NCBI GenBank assembly: GCA_963730305.1
Contig: CAVSRB010000002.1
Location: forward strand, 248,001-312,000
Source of the DNA: CAMYMQ01 sp963730305
Lineage (GTDB): Bacteria > Pseudomonadota > Alphaproteobacteria > Bin65
Reading direction: 5' to 3'
DNA length: 64,000 nt
Shown here: one piece after another, positions 54,499 to 63,051 of the stretch
Layout of the letters: the number at the start of each line of letters is the position of its first letter
How positions within the stretch are numbered: position 1 is the first letter of the stretch
The notes under the pieces: generated by a model
What the model saw: only the letters and a program-made list of their open reading frames with translations
Databases searched by the model: none
Told to the model about the DNA's origin: nothing
Position numbers and translations under genes: made by a program

Positions 54499-55418
54499 CC
54501 CTCGGCGAGCTGCGCACCGGCGGCAAGCCCGCGATCGCCCGGGCGCTCGCGACCCTCGAAACATCGCCTCACGACGCGGCGACCCTCGCGCTGCTCGACG
54601 AAGCCGACCGTGACGCCGCCGCCGGACAATCGCAGGTCGTCGGCCTGACCGGGCCGCCCGGGGTCGGCAAGTCGACCCTGCTCGGGCGCCTGATCGCGGC
54701 GTGGCGGCGGCGGGGCCTCACCGTCGGCGTCGTCGCGGTCGACCCCAGCTCGCCGCGCAGCCAGGGGGCGCTGCTGGGCGACCGGGCGCGGATGGCGACC
54801 GATCCCTCCGACGCCGGTGTCTACATCCGCTCGATGGCGACCCGCGGCGAGCTCGGCGGCCTGACCGGCCTCGCCTTTCCGGCCATGGTGCTGTTGCGGG
54901 CGCTGTTCGACCGGGTCGTGGTCGAGACGGTCGGCGTCGGCCAGTCGGAGATGGAGGTGGCGGGCGCCGCCGACACCATCGTGCTCTGCGTCCAGCCGGG
55001 GGCCGGGGACGCGTTGCAGTTCCTCAAGGCCGGGATCATGGAGATCCCCGACCTGATCGTCGTCAACAAGGCCGACATGGGCGCCGCCGCGGACCGGACC
55101 AAGGCCGACCTGACCAGTGCCCTGGCGCTGTCGGCGCCGGGCGACGGCTGGTCGCCGCGGCTGCTCGAAACCTCGGCGCGGGACGGCACCGGCGTCGACG
55201 CGCTGGCCGACGCGCTGGAAGCGCACCGCGCCTGGCTGTCGGAGGCGGAACGTCTCGCCGACAATCGGGCCGCGCAGGTCTGCCGCTGGGTCGAGAATAC
55301 CATCCGCGACCGGTTCGGGGCCGCGGGGCTGGAGCGTCTGGCGGACGCGCCGTCATCGGAAGAGGGGCCGTTCCTCGGCCTGGGGGCGATGTTCGCCCGG
55401 CTCGAAGGCGGGCGCTAG
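54495..55418 (+). CDS. meaB: Methylmalonyl-CoA mutase-associated GTPase MeaB
   Basis: G3E-type P-loop GTPase of 307 residues. Walker A is GPPGVGKST (about residues 53-61), followed by AVDPSSPRSQGALLGDRARM; the Walker B/effector part is VVVETVGVGQSEMEVAGAAD, and VVNKADMG supplies the base-specificity motif. MeaB protects and loads the adenosylcobalamin-dependent methylmalonyl-CoA mutase, which is not in the window. It begins at a GTG overlapping the ppdK stop by four bases. It converges with ygfZ, three bases apart. Confidence 0.92.
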
Positions 55419-55421
55419 ACC

Positions 55422-56313
55422 CTAGAAGCGGGCCCAGTCCGGCTTTTGCGGGAGCAGGGTCGCCGCGTCTGCGCGCAGCGGCGCGTCGGTATCGAAACCT
55501 TCCAGGCGCAACAGCGCCAGGGCCATGCCGTCGGCACCCGAGCGCAGCGTGCCGACCTCCTTGCCGTCGCACGTCACCGACGTGCCGGGGGCGGGCATGG
55601 CGCCGTCGACCCGGACCGGCACCAGCCGCTTCTTGATCAGGGCCCGGTAATGGGTGCGGGCGGTCAGCTCCTGGCCCATGTAGCAGCCCTTGTCCCAGTC
55701 GACGCCGTTGAGCTCGTCGAAGCCGTTCTCCATCAACAGCGCCTTCTCGACCTCCAGATCGCGGCTGCCGTCGGGCAGGCCGAGGGCGATCCGGGCGGCG
55801 TCGTAGGCGGCGCGATCGGCGTGCGCCAGGCCCGCGTCTTCCATCATTGCCGCAGCCTTGTCCGCCGGCAGGACGGCCCGTGCCCCGATCTCGGATAGGC
55901 GGGGATCGACATAGACCGCGCCGTCGCCGATGGCGCGCGTCATCCCCGGTGTGTCTGGCAGATCGAGCGGCGCCAGCGCGGCTGCACCGAAACACACGGC
56001 GACCACGCGGCCGTCGTCCGGCTCGATATCGATCTTCGCGCGCAGGCGGTACCGGCGCAGACGCTTGGCCAGGTCGTCGCGCCGCGCCTGCCTCGCAGTC
56101 GAGCACCAGCGCGTCGCCGATCTGGACGATGAAGAAGTCGTGGAGGTAGCGGCCCTGGGGGGTCAGGAAGGCGGCCCAGACCGCGCGGTCGGGGGCAACC
56201 TTGTCGACGTCGTTTGAGACGATGCCCTGCAGGAAGCTGCGGGCGTCCGGACCGTCGACGAACAGCAGCGACCGGTTGTCCGCGAGGGCATAGTGGGGGG
56301 CGGGTTCAGACAT
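55422..56313 (-). pseudogene. ygfZ: tRNA-modifying/Fe-S protein YgfZ (frameshifted)
   Basis: Folate-binding Fe-S cluster repair protein of about 296 residues, GcvT-like fold. Start MSEPAPHYALADNRSLLFV at 56313. The signature K-G-C-Y-M-G-Q-E (DKGCYMGQELTARTHYRA) is near the carboxy end. The frame breaks at about 56080-56090 (gcgcggcgcg run): VLDCEAG then RRDDLAKRLRRYRLRAKID, consistent with one extra base. YgfZ supports Fe-S enzymes such as MiaB. It is transcribed divergently from the glycosyltransferase operon and converges with meaB. Confidence 0.88.
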
Positions 56314-56416
56314 GCGGATGAATGTATCTTTTCCGAATCGCGCATCAAGGGACGGCGCATCGCGGTGGCCCCGCGGGGACGGGCAGCGTATATAGCGCCC
56401 AGACGAACGGGACCGA

Positions 56417-57394
56417 ATGGTCGGAATGCGGATTTTGTTCATCTCGTCGACCCGGATCGGGGACGGGGTTCTGTCGACGGGCGTGCTCGCCTGGCTTCTC
56501 GAGAAATACCCCGACGCCGCCGTGACGATCGCCTGTGGTCCCGCCGTGGCGCCGCTCTATGCCGCGACGCCGCGCGTCGAGCGCATCATCTCCCTGGAGA
56601 AGCGTCCGCGCGGCGGCCACTGGCTCGCGCTGTGGCGCGCCTGCGTCGGGCACTACTGGTCGGTGATCGTCGACCTGCGCCGCTCGGTGATGCGCTATGT
56701 CCTGTTGGCCGGGCGCCGCTACGCGATGCCGCCGGATCGCCCGGACGTGCACAAGGTCGTCCAGCTCTCGGCGATGGTCGGGCAGGCCGCCGCGCCGCTC
56801 GACCCGGTGGTGTGGATCGGGGACGGGCACGAAGCCGCCGCGCGCGACCTGGTGCCGGACGGCGGCCCGGTCCTGGCGCTTGGCCCGACCGCGAACTGGG
56901 GCGGCAAGGAATGGCCGGCGGACCGCTTCGTCGCCCTGATCGAACGGTTGACCGGAGACGGCGGCATCCTGCCGGGCGCCCGGGTCGCCGTGCTGTCGGC
57001 GCCAGGGGAGCGCGAGCGGGCCGTGCCGGTGCTCGACGCCGTGCCCATCGAACGCCGGATCGACCTGGCCGGCGGCATCGACGTGTTGACCGCCTATGCC
57101 TGCCTGTGCCGTGCCAGCCTGTTCGTCGGCAACGATTCGGCGCTGATGCACATGGCGGCGGCGTCGGGCATTCCGACGGTGGGTCTGTTCGGGCCCAGCC
57201 GTGAGCAGCATTACGGGCCGTGGGGGAAGTGCACCGCGGTTGCCCGCACCGACCTGAGTTTCGACGAGATCATCGGTGCGCCGGGCTACGACCACCGCAA
57301 GCACGACTCGCACATGACGACCTTGAGCGTCGATCGCGTGGTGGCGACCGCGGAGGGGCTGTGGGCCCGCCAGCACGGTACCGTGCCGGCATGA
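56417..57394 (+). CDS. Glycosyltransferase family 9 (LPS heptosyltransferase-like)
   Basis: GT-B enzyme of 325 residues. The amino start RILFISSTRIGDGVLSTGVL and late FVGNDSALMHMAAASGIPTV then GLFGPS match GT9/heptosyltransferase family motifs for ADP-sugar donors. It acts on LPS core at the cytoplasmic face. Start at 56417 (MVGMRIL) or 56426. It is the first gene of a tightly coupled run: it overlaps the GT2 gene by four bases (57391-57394). Confidence 0.9.
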   Translation: MVGMRILFISSTRIGDGVLSTGVLAWLLEKYPDAAVTIACGPAVAPLYAATPRVERIISLEKRPRGGHWLALWRACVGHYWSVIVDLRRSVMRYVLLAGRRYAMPPDRPDVHKVVQLSAMVGQAAAPLDPVVWIGDGHEAAARDLVPDGGPVLALGPTANWGGKEWPADRFVALIERLTGDGGILPGARVAVLSAPGERERAVPVLDAVPIERRIDLAGGIDVLTAYACLCRASLFVGNDSALMHMAAASGIPTVGLFGPSREQHYGPWGKCTAVARTDLSFDEIIGAPGYDHRKHDSHMTTLSVDRVVATAEGLWARQHGTVPA

Positions 57395-58149
57395 GCGTCG
57401 AGGCCAGGCTGTCCGCGCTGGTGGTCGCGCACGACGAGGAGGCGCAGCTCGCCGCCTGTTTGGAGACGCTGCGCTTCGCGGACGAGCTCGTCGTCGTGCT
57501 CGACCGCTGCACCGACGGCTCCAAGGCGATCGCCGAATCCTTCGGCGCCCGCGTCCTGGAGGGTGCGTGGGAGATCGAGGGGCCGCGCCGGATGACCGGC
57601 ATCGAGGCCTGTGCCGGGCCGTGGATTCTCGAGGTCGACGCCGACGAGCGGGTGCCGCCGGCGCTGGCCGACGAGATCCGGCGGACGATCGCCAACGCCG
57701 CGCCGGGCTATTTCCTGATCCCCTACGACAATTATGTCGGCGATCGGTTGGTGCGTTACGGCTGGGGCGGCTCCTGGGGGGTCAGCGCGACGGTCCGCCT
57801 GTTCACCAAGGGGGCCAAGATCTGGGGCGACCAGCGGATCCATCCCGCGGTGACGCTGACCGGCGAGCGGCGCTGGCTGACCGAGCGGATGGTCCACTAT
57901 GTCGACCGCAACATCTCGGACATGATCCAGCGGCTCGACCGCTACACCACGGCGCGGGCGCGGGACATGCGCGCCCAGGGCAGTACGGAGACGTTCGGGC
58001 GCAACTTCCGGCGCCTGTTCACCCGCTTCTTCAAATGCTACGTCCGGCGCAAGGGCTATCGCGAGGGCTATTACGGCTTCCTGATCGCCCTGTTCGCGGC
58101 GATCTGGCCGATGCTCGCCTGGCTGAAGTTCAAGCTCGAGGACGATTGA
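57391..58149 (+). CDS. Glycosyltransferase family 2, LPS core biosynthesis-like
   Basis: GT2 enzyme of 252 residues. ALVVAHDEEAQLAACLETLR, VVVLDRCTDGSKAIAESFG, and the DxD-like EVDADERVPPALADEI are typical of the WaaE/KdtX-like group that adds glucose to heptose in LPS core. It ends with a hydrophobic stretch (GFLIALFAAIWPMLAWLKF) that may be membrane-attached. Its start overlaps GT9 and its stop overlaps the next gene by one base. Confidence 0.88.
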   Translation: MSVEARLSALVVAHDEEAQLAACLETLRFADELVVVLDRCTDGSKAIAESFGARVLEGAWEIEGPRRMTGIEACAGPWILEVDADERVPPALADEIRRTIANAAPGYFLIPYDNYVGDRLVRYGWGGSWGVSATVRLFTKGAKIWGDQRIHPAVTLTGERRWLTERMVHYVDRNISDMIQRLDRYTTARARDMRAQGSTETFGRNFRRLFTRFFKCYVRRKGYREGYYGFLIALFAAIWPMLAWLKFKLEDD

Positions 58150-59205
58150 TGCGGTTGATGCTGGCGATGGCCGGCGCGCACCACGGCGGGGCCGAGCGCT
58201 TCTTCGAGCGCCTGGCGATCGCCTTCGCCAAGCGGGACGTGACGCTGCGCGCGGTGATCCGCCGCGACGCGGGCCGGGCCGCCCGGCTGCGCAAGGCGGG
58301 CATCGACGTCGTCGAGCTGCGCATGGGCGGCCTGCTCGACGTCGTCAGCCGCCACCGGTTCCGGCAAGCGCTCCGGTCCTTCCGGCCGGATGTGGTATTG
58401 TCCTTCATGAGCCGCGCCGCCGCGCTGTGTCCAAGGCCAACCGATGGGCTCGACTTCGTCCATGTCGGCCGGCTCGGCGGCTACTACGACTTGAAATACT
58501 ACCGGACCTGCGACCACGTGATCGGCAACACCCCCGACATACGGACCTACCTCAACGACGCACGGCATCGCCGAAGATCGCGCCCATTACCTGCCCAACT
58601 TCGCCGAGGCCGGTCCCGCCGCGCCGATCGACCGGGCGACCTGGGGCACGCCGCCGGACCGCCCGCTGGTCGCCGCCCTGGGCCGACTGCACGTCAACAA
58701 GGCCTTCGACGTGTTGCTCGACGCGCTCGCCACGGTGCCGGCCGCTTGGCTGTGGCTGGCGGGCGAGGGGCCGCTGCGTGGCCAGTTGGAGGCGCAGGCC
58801 GAGCGGCTCGGCATCGCCGATCGTGTCCGTTTCCTCGGCTGGCAAGAGGATCCGCGTCCGGTGATCGCGGCGGCGGATATCGTCGCCGTGCCGTCGCGCC
58901 ACGAGCCGTTGGGCAACGTCATCCTCGAGGCCTGGGCGCAGGGCAAGCCGGTCGTGGCCGCCGCGTCAGCCGGGCCGAGACAACTCATCACCGACGGGGT
59001 AGACGGCGTGCTCGTCGACATCGACGATGCGTCGGCGCTGGCCGGGGCGATCGAGGCGTTGATCGGCAGCCCCGAGCGGCGCGCCGAGCTCGGCGACGCC
59101 GGCCGCGCGGTCTTCGACGCCCGCTTCGGCGAGGAGACGGTAGCCAGCGCCTATCTCGACCTGTTCCACGACATTCTCGCGCAACGCCAGGGAGCTTTGA
59201 CATGA
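58149..59205 (+). pseudogene. Glycosyltransferase family 4 (frameshifted)
   Basis: GT-B glycosyltransferase of about 351 residues. The start RLMLAMAGAHHGGAERFFER and the late HEPLGNVILEAWAQGKPVVA (E-x7-E motif) are GT4 features. After NDxx at about 58560, one extra g separates RTYLND from HGIAEDRAHYLPNFAEAGP, which continues as VAALGRLHVNKAFDVLLDAL to the end. It overlaps the GT2 stop by one base and the pyrC start by four bases. Role in LPS or exopolysaccharide assembly inferred from neighbours. Confidence 0.82.
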
Positions 59206-60548
59206 CCGACCGGTTCGACCTCGTTATCACCGGCGGGACGTGCCTGACCCCCTCCGGCCGCGCCGCGGTCGATATCGGCATCCGCGACGGCCGAATCGCC
59301 GCGATCGGCGATATCGACCCGGGCGCGGCGGCGGAGCGGTTCGACGCCGCCGGCCTGCACGTGCTGCCGGGGGTGATCGATACCCAGGTCCACTTCCGCG
59401 AGCCCGGCCTGGAGCACAAGGAAGACCTCGAATCGGGGACCAGGGCGGCGGCTCTGGGCGGCGTCACCGCGATCTTCGAGATGCCGAACACAACGCCCAA
59501 TACCGACACGGCCGAGCGGATGGCGGACAAGGTTGCGCGCGCCGAGGGTCGCGCCTGGTGCGATTTTGCCTTCTTCTTCGGCGCCACGGCCGAGAATGCC
59601 GACCGGCTCGGCGAACTGGAGCTGCTGCCGGGCTGCAGCGGCGTCAAGGTTTTCATGGGCAGCTCGACCGGATCGCTGCTGGTCGCCGACGATGCCGGGC
59701 TGGAGCGTGTGCTGTCGTCGGGGCGGCGGCGGGTGGCGATCCATTCCGAGGACGAGGCCCGTCTGGTCGAGCTCAAGGCCAACATCGATCCGGCCAAGGG
59801 GTCGGCGCAGCATCCGATTGTGCGCGACGTCGAGAGCGCGGTGCGGTCGACGACGCGCCTGCTCAAGCTGGCCCGGCAGACCGGGCGGCCGGTCCACGTC
59901 CTCCACGTCTCGACCGCGGAGGAACTGCCGCTGCTCGCCGCCGCCCGCGACGTCGCCACCGTCGAGGTCACGCCCCAGCACCTGACCCTGGCGGCGCCCG
60001 ACTGCTACGACCGGCTCGGCAGCTTCGCGCAGATGAACCCGCCGATCCGCGAGGCCCGGCACCGCGAGGCGCTGTGGCGCGCCGTCGCCGAGGGCCTGGT
60101 CGACGTGATCGGCTCGGACCATGCGCCCCACACCCGCGAGGAGAAGGCGCGCGACTACCCGCAGAGCCCGTCCGGGATGCCCGGCGTGCAGACGCTGGTG
60201 CCGCTGCTGCTCGACCACGTCAACGCCGGCCGGCTCACCCTCGAGCGGTTCGTCGACCTGACCAGCGCCGGGCCGCACCGGATCTACAACATCGCCGGCA
60301 AGGGCCGGATCGCGCTCGGCTACGACGCCGACTTCACCCTGGTCGACCTGGGCGCGAAGAAGGTGATCGAGAACGACTGGATCGCCAGCAAGTGCGGCTG
60401 GACGCCGTTCGACGGCATGGCGGTGACCGGCTGGCCGATGGCGACGATCATCCGCGGCCGCCCGGTGATGCGCGACGGTGCGCTGGTCGATACGCCGCGG
60501 GGCCAGCCCGTCCGCTTCAGCAACGCGCTGCCGGTCAGCGGCAGATAG
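59202..60548 (+). CDS. pyrC: Dihydroorotase
   Basis: Class I dihydroorotase of 448 residues, third step of pyrimidine synthesis. Metal motifs: VIDTQVHFREPGLEHKED (His-x-His-like), carboxylated Lys in SGVKVFMGSSTG, VHVLHVSTAEE, EVTPQHLTL, and the catalytic Asp in IGSDHAPHTREEKARDYP. Length fits the multifunctional-complex type (about 430-450). It is translationally coupled (ATGA) to the glycosyltransferase run, an unusual partner. No pyrB was seen in the window. It converges with the M48 gene, overlapping it by 14 bases. Confidence 0.92.
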   Translation: MTDRFDLVITGGTCLTPSGRAAVDIGIRDGRIAAIGDIDPGAAAERFDAAGLHVLPGVIDTQVHFREPGLEHKEDLESGTRAAALGGVTAIFEMPNTTPNTDTAERMADKVARAEGRAWCDFAFFFGATAENADRLGELELLPGCSGVKVFMGSSTGSLLVADDAGLERVLSSGRRRVAIHSEDEARLVELKANIDPAKGSAQHPIVRDVESAVRSTTRLLKLARQTGRPVHVLHVSTAEELPLLAAARDVATVEVTPQHLTLAAPDCYDRLGSFAQMNPPIREARHREALWRAVAEGLVDVIGSDHAPHTREEKARDYPQSPSGMPGVQTLVPLLLDHVNAGRLTLERFVDLTSAGPHRIYNIAGKGRIALGYDADFTLVDLGAKKVIENDWIASKCGWTPFDGMAVTGWPMATIIRGRPVMRDGALVDTPRGQPVRFSNALPVSGR

Positions 60549-61620
60549 CCTTGAGCGCCTGCCATTCGGCGGGCGACATGGCGGGGCCGCGCCCGGTCGC
60601 CATCCGCCGAATCTCGCGCGCGCGTTCGAGGCTCGACGGGTGGGTCGCCAGGAACGACGACAGCCCGTTGCGCGCGCCCTCCTTCTTGGCGACCCAGGTG
60701 AAGAAATCGGCCAGGCCGTCGCCGCGGATGTCGGCGCGGTTGAGCATGGCGACGCCGAGCCGGTCGGCTTCGCGTTCGGCGCTTCGCCCGTAGGACTTGT
60801 TGACGAGATTGGACGCGAAATCGGCCGCCGCGCCGCCGATCGACGAGGTATCGCCGACGAACACGCCCAGGACCACGCCGAGGCCGACCGCCTTGATGAT
60901 CGCTTCGGTGGGGTGCCGCTCGATGACGTGGCCCATCTCGTGCGCCAGTACCCCGGCCAACCCTTCCGGGGTGCGGGACTTGTCGATCAGGCCGCGGAAG
61001 ACGATGACGTAGCCGCCCGGCGCGGCGAAGGCGTTGACAAGCTTGTGGTCGACCACGACGACCCGGAAGCGGTAGCGCGTCTTCACGGTCCCGGCCAGCC
61101 GCGCGATCAGCCGATGAAGTGCGGCGCTCGCTTCGGGATTACCGGTGCAGATCCGGGCGTTGTTGGCGAGCAGCGTCACCGCCTGCCGGCGGACGGCGCG
61201 GCCCAGCGACTCCTCCCACTTGAGCGGGATCGCCGACGCGATCGGCTCCGCCGCATAGGGCAGGCCGAAGATGAAGGCGGCGACGACCGCGGCGAGCGCC
61301 GCGATCCAGACGATGGCGCGCCGGAGGGTATCGTGGTGGCGGTGGTCGCGGCGCTTGAGATGGCGCGCCTTGCCGGCCAGCTCGTCGAGGATGGCCTGGT
61401 CGGTGAAGGTCAGGCGGGCGGTCCCGCGCCGGCCCTCCTTCAGGCGAACCGGCTGGCCGCGATAGACCTCCTCGACCAGGGTGAGCTTGCGATAGGGCCA
61501 CTCGGCGACGAACCGGCCACCGGGCTCGACGATCGTGAGGCCGGCACCGCCGAGCTGGACGCTCACCTCCCGGCGCTGGCCGGTCCGTCCGTCGGTGTAG
61601 AAGCCGCGATAGGGGGACAT
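60535..61620 (-). CDS. M48 family metallopeptidase
   Basis: Membrane-associated zinc protease of 361 residues. Amino region beta-rich with a predicted membrane helix (IVWIAALAAVVAAFIFGLPY) and the zinc motif HEMGHVIERHP (HExxH) at about residues 227-237. The third zinc ligand is the Glu in SAEREADRLGVAMLNRAD, as in BepA/HtpX relatives. The 14-base overlap with pyrC at the stops is notable. Likely an outer-membrane quality-control protease like BepA, given the envelope context; that is inference. Confidence 0.88.
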   Translation of the reverse strand: MSPYRGFYTDGRTGQRREVSVQLGGAGLTIVEPGGRFVAEWPYRKLTLVEEVYRGQPVRLKEGRRGTARLTFTDQAILDELAGKARHLKRRDHRHHDTLRRAIVWIAALAAVVAAFIFGLPYAAEPIASAIPLKWEESLGRAVRRQAVTLLANNARICTGNPEASAALHRLIARLAGTVKTRYRFRVVVVDHKLVNAFAAPGGYVIVFRGLIDKSRTPEGLAGVLAHEMGHVIERHPTEAIIKAVGLGVVLGVFVGDTSSIGGAAADFASNLVNKSYGRSAEREADRLGVAMLNRADIRGDGLADFFTWVAKKEGARNGLSSFLATHPSSLERAREIRRMATGRGPAMSPAEWQALKAICR

Positions 61621-61624
61621 GGCG

Positions 61625-62905
61625 TCAGATCATCCCCACGCCCAGGAACTCCATGATGCCCTCGCCGTACCAGGGGGCCGAGACCTCCGTCTGCCGAACC
61701 CGTGCGGTCTCGATATCGCCGATGATTTCGAGATGACGCGCCACGTAGCGCGCGGTGCGCAGGATCACATACGGGTAGGCGAAGCCGAGCGTGACGATCA
61801 GGAGCAGGAAGTTGGGGATCGCCAGGACAAACATCCGGCCGCCGCTGATCCCCGTCTCGAACCGGACGCCGCCGGCCGAGAGCGTGTTGGCGATGTTGCG
61901 GACCAGCGCGGCCCGGTACCACGGCACGAGCAGGTTCCAGACGACGATCGTGGCGACGTAAGTCACGATGATCGCAAGGTTCGCGGACGCCATGGCGCTG
62001 CGGTCGACCTGGCCGGTCGGCGTGGGCGATGTCGGCATGAAGGTGACCGTCACAGCGATACCGGCGGTGAGGACCAGGGCGGTGCCGATCCAGGCGAGGG
62101 CGAAGCGCGGATACATCCCGGCCACGCGCATGCCCGACGTGAACCGCTCGGACCCGAACCAGGTCCTGGACAGGCGGTAGCGGAAGACGACCGAATCGGC
62201 CCACGGCTTGGTCCAGCCGAGCGACAGGATGTTCAGGGCACCCAGGCCGAGCGCGACGAGACCGTAGGTCCAGGCCGAGCCCTGCATGCCGCCGCGGATG
62301 CCGAACCAGGCGGTCCGGCTGACCCGGTACCGGTAGGCCGCGAAGATCGCGACGTAATAGATGAAGAACACGCCGATGAAGAGGATCGGATAGGCCAGCA
62401 GGACGATGCGGACCAGGGTCTCCTGATCGCGCGGCGGGTTGGCCAGGAACCAGAGGTAGAAGCCCAGGATCGGGCCGCCGAGGATGACCAGCGCGAACAG
62501 GAAGCCGAGGAACAGCTCCATCCCGGTCCCGGTGTACTCGAGCCGCTCGCCGTGCAGGCTGGTGCGGCTCCAGACGTACTTGCGGATCCGCGTCTTGCCC
62601 CAGAAGCGATAGATCCCGAGCGTGACCACCGTCAGCAGCAGGTTGATCAGGAACAGCACGAAGATCTCGCCGAAGCGGCCGTCGTGCTCCAGGTGCGCGC
62701 GCCGCTCCGCGCCAACGGACGAGCCGGGGCCGGGTGGCGTCCAGGGGCCGTCCGGCGGCGGAGCCTGACCGGTCCCCGGAGGCTCGTCCGCTTGGGCGTG
62801 CGCCGAGACGATGACCGGCTCGGTTGCGCGGGAGGCGCGCCGGCCGCGGCGTTCGACCACCGGCCCACCGCTGCCGCTTTCGTCGCGCCGATCCTTTCCG
62901 GCCAT
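61625..62905 (-). CDS. YjgN/DUF898 family membrane protein
   Basis: Membrane protein of 426 residues with a disordered Pro/Gly-rich amino part of about 70 residues (PPGTGQAPPPDGPWTPPGPG) followed by nine or ten membrane segments. The first conserved element, YRFWGKTRIRKYVWSRTSL, after a LLTVVTLGIY helix, repeats in variant form later (LLIVTLGFAYPYVILRTARY), typical of DUF898. It ends 4 bases before the M48 start, in one operon with it. Function unknown. Confidence 0.85.
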   Translation of the reverse strand: MAGKDRRDESGSGGPVVERRGRRASRATEPVIVSAHAQADEPPGTGQAPPPDGPWTPPGPGSSVGAERRAHLEHDGRFGEIFVLFLINLLLTVVTLGIYRFWGKTRIRKYVWSRTSLHGERLEYTGTGMELFLGFLFALVILGGPILGFYLWFLANPPRDQETLVRIVLLAYPILFIGVFFIYYVAIFAAYRYRVSRTAWFGIRGGMQGSAWTYGLVALGLGALNILSLGWTKPWADSVVFRYRLSRTWFGSERFTSGMRVAGMYPRFALAWIGTALVLTAGIAVTVTFMPTSPTPTGQVDRSAMASANLAIIVTYVATIVVWNLLVPWYRAALVRNIANTLSAGGVRFETGISGGRMFVLAIPNFLLLIVTLGFAYPYVILRTARYVARHLEIIGDIETARVRQTEVSAPWYGEGIMEFLGVGMI

Positions 62906-63051
62906 GGGTCTTCCTCGTCGCGCTGTTCGACCGCCATGTTAGCGGTACGATCGCTTCTGTATAGGTCGTTGCCTCAGCGGTCGCTTGACAGGCGGGAGCT
63001 GCGCCGCAAAGGTCCGGCGACGATTTAACAGGCCGGCGGAGCTCTACCGAT

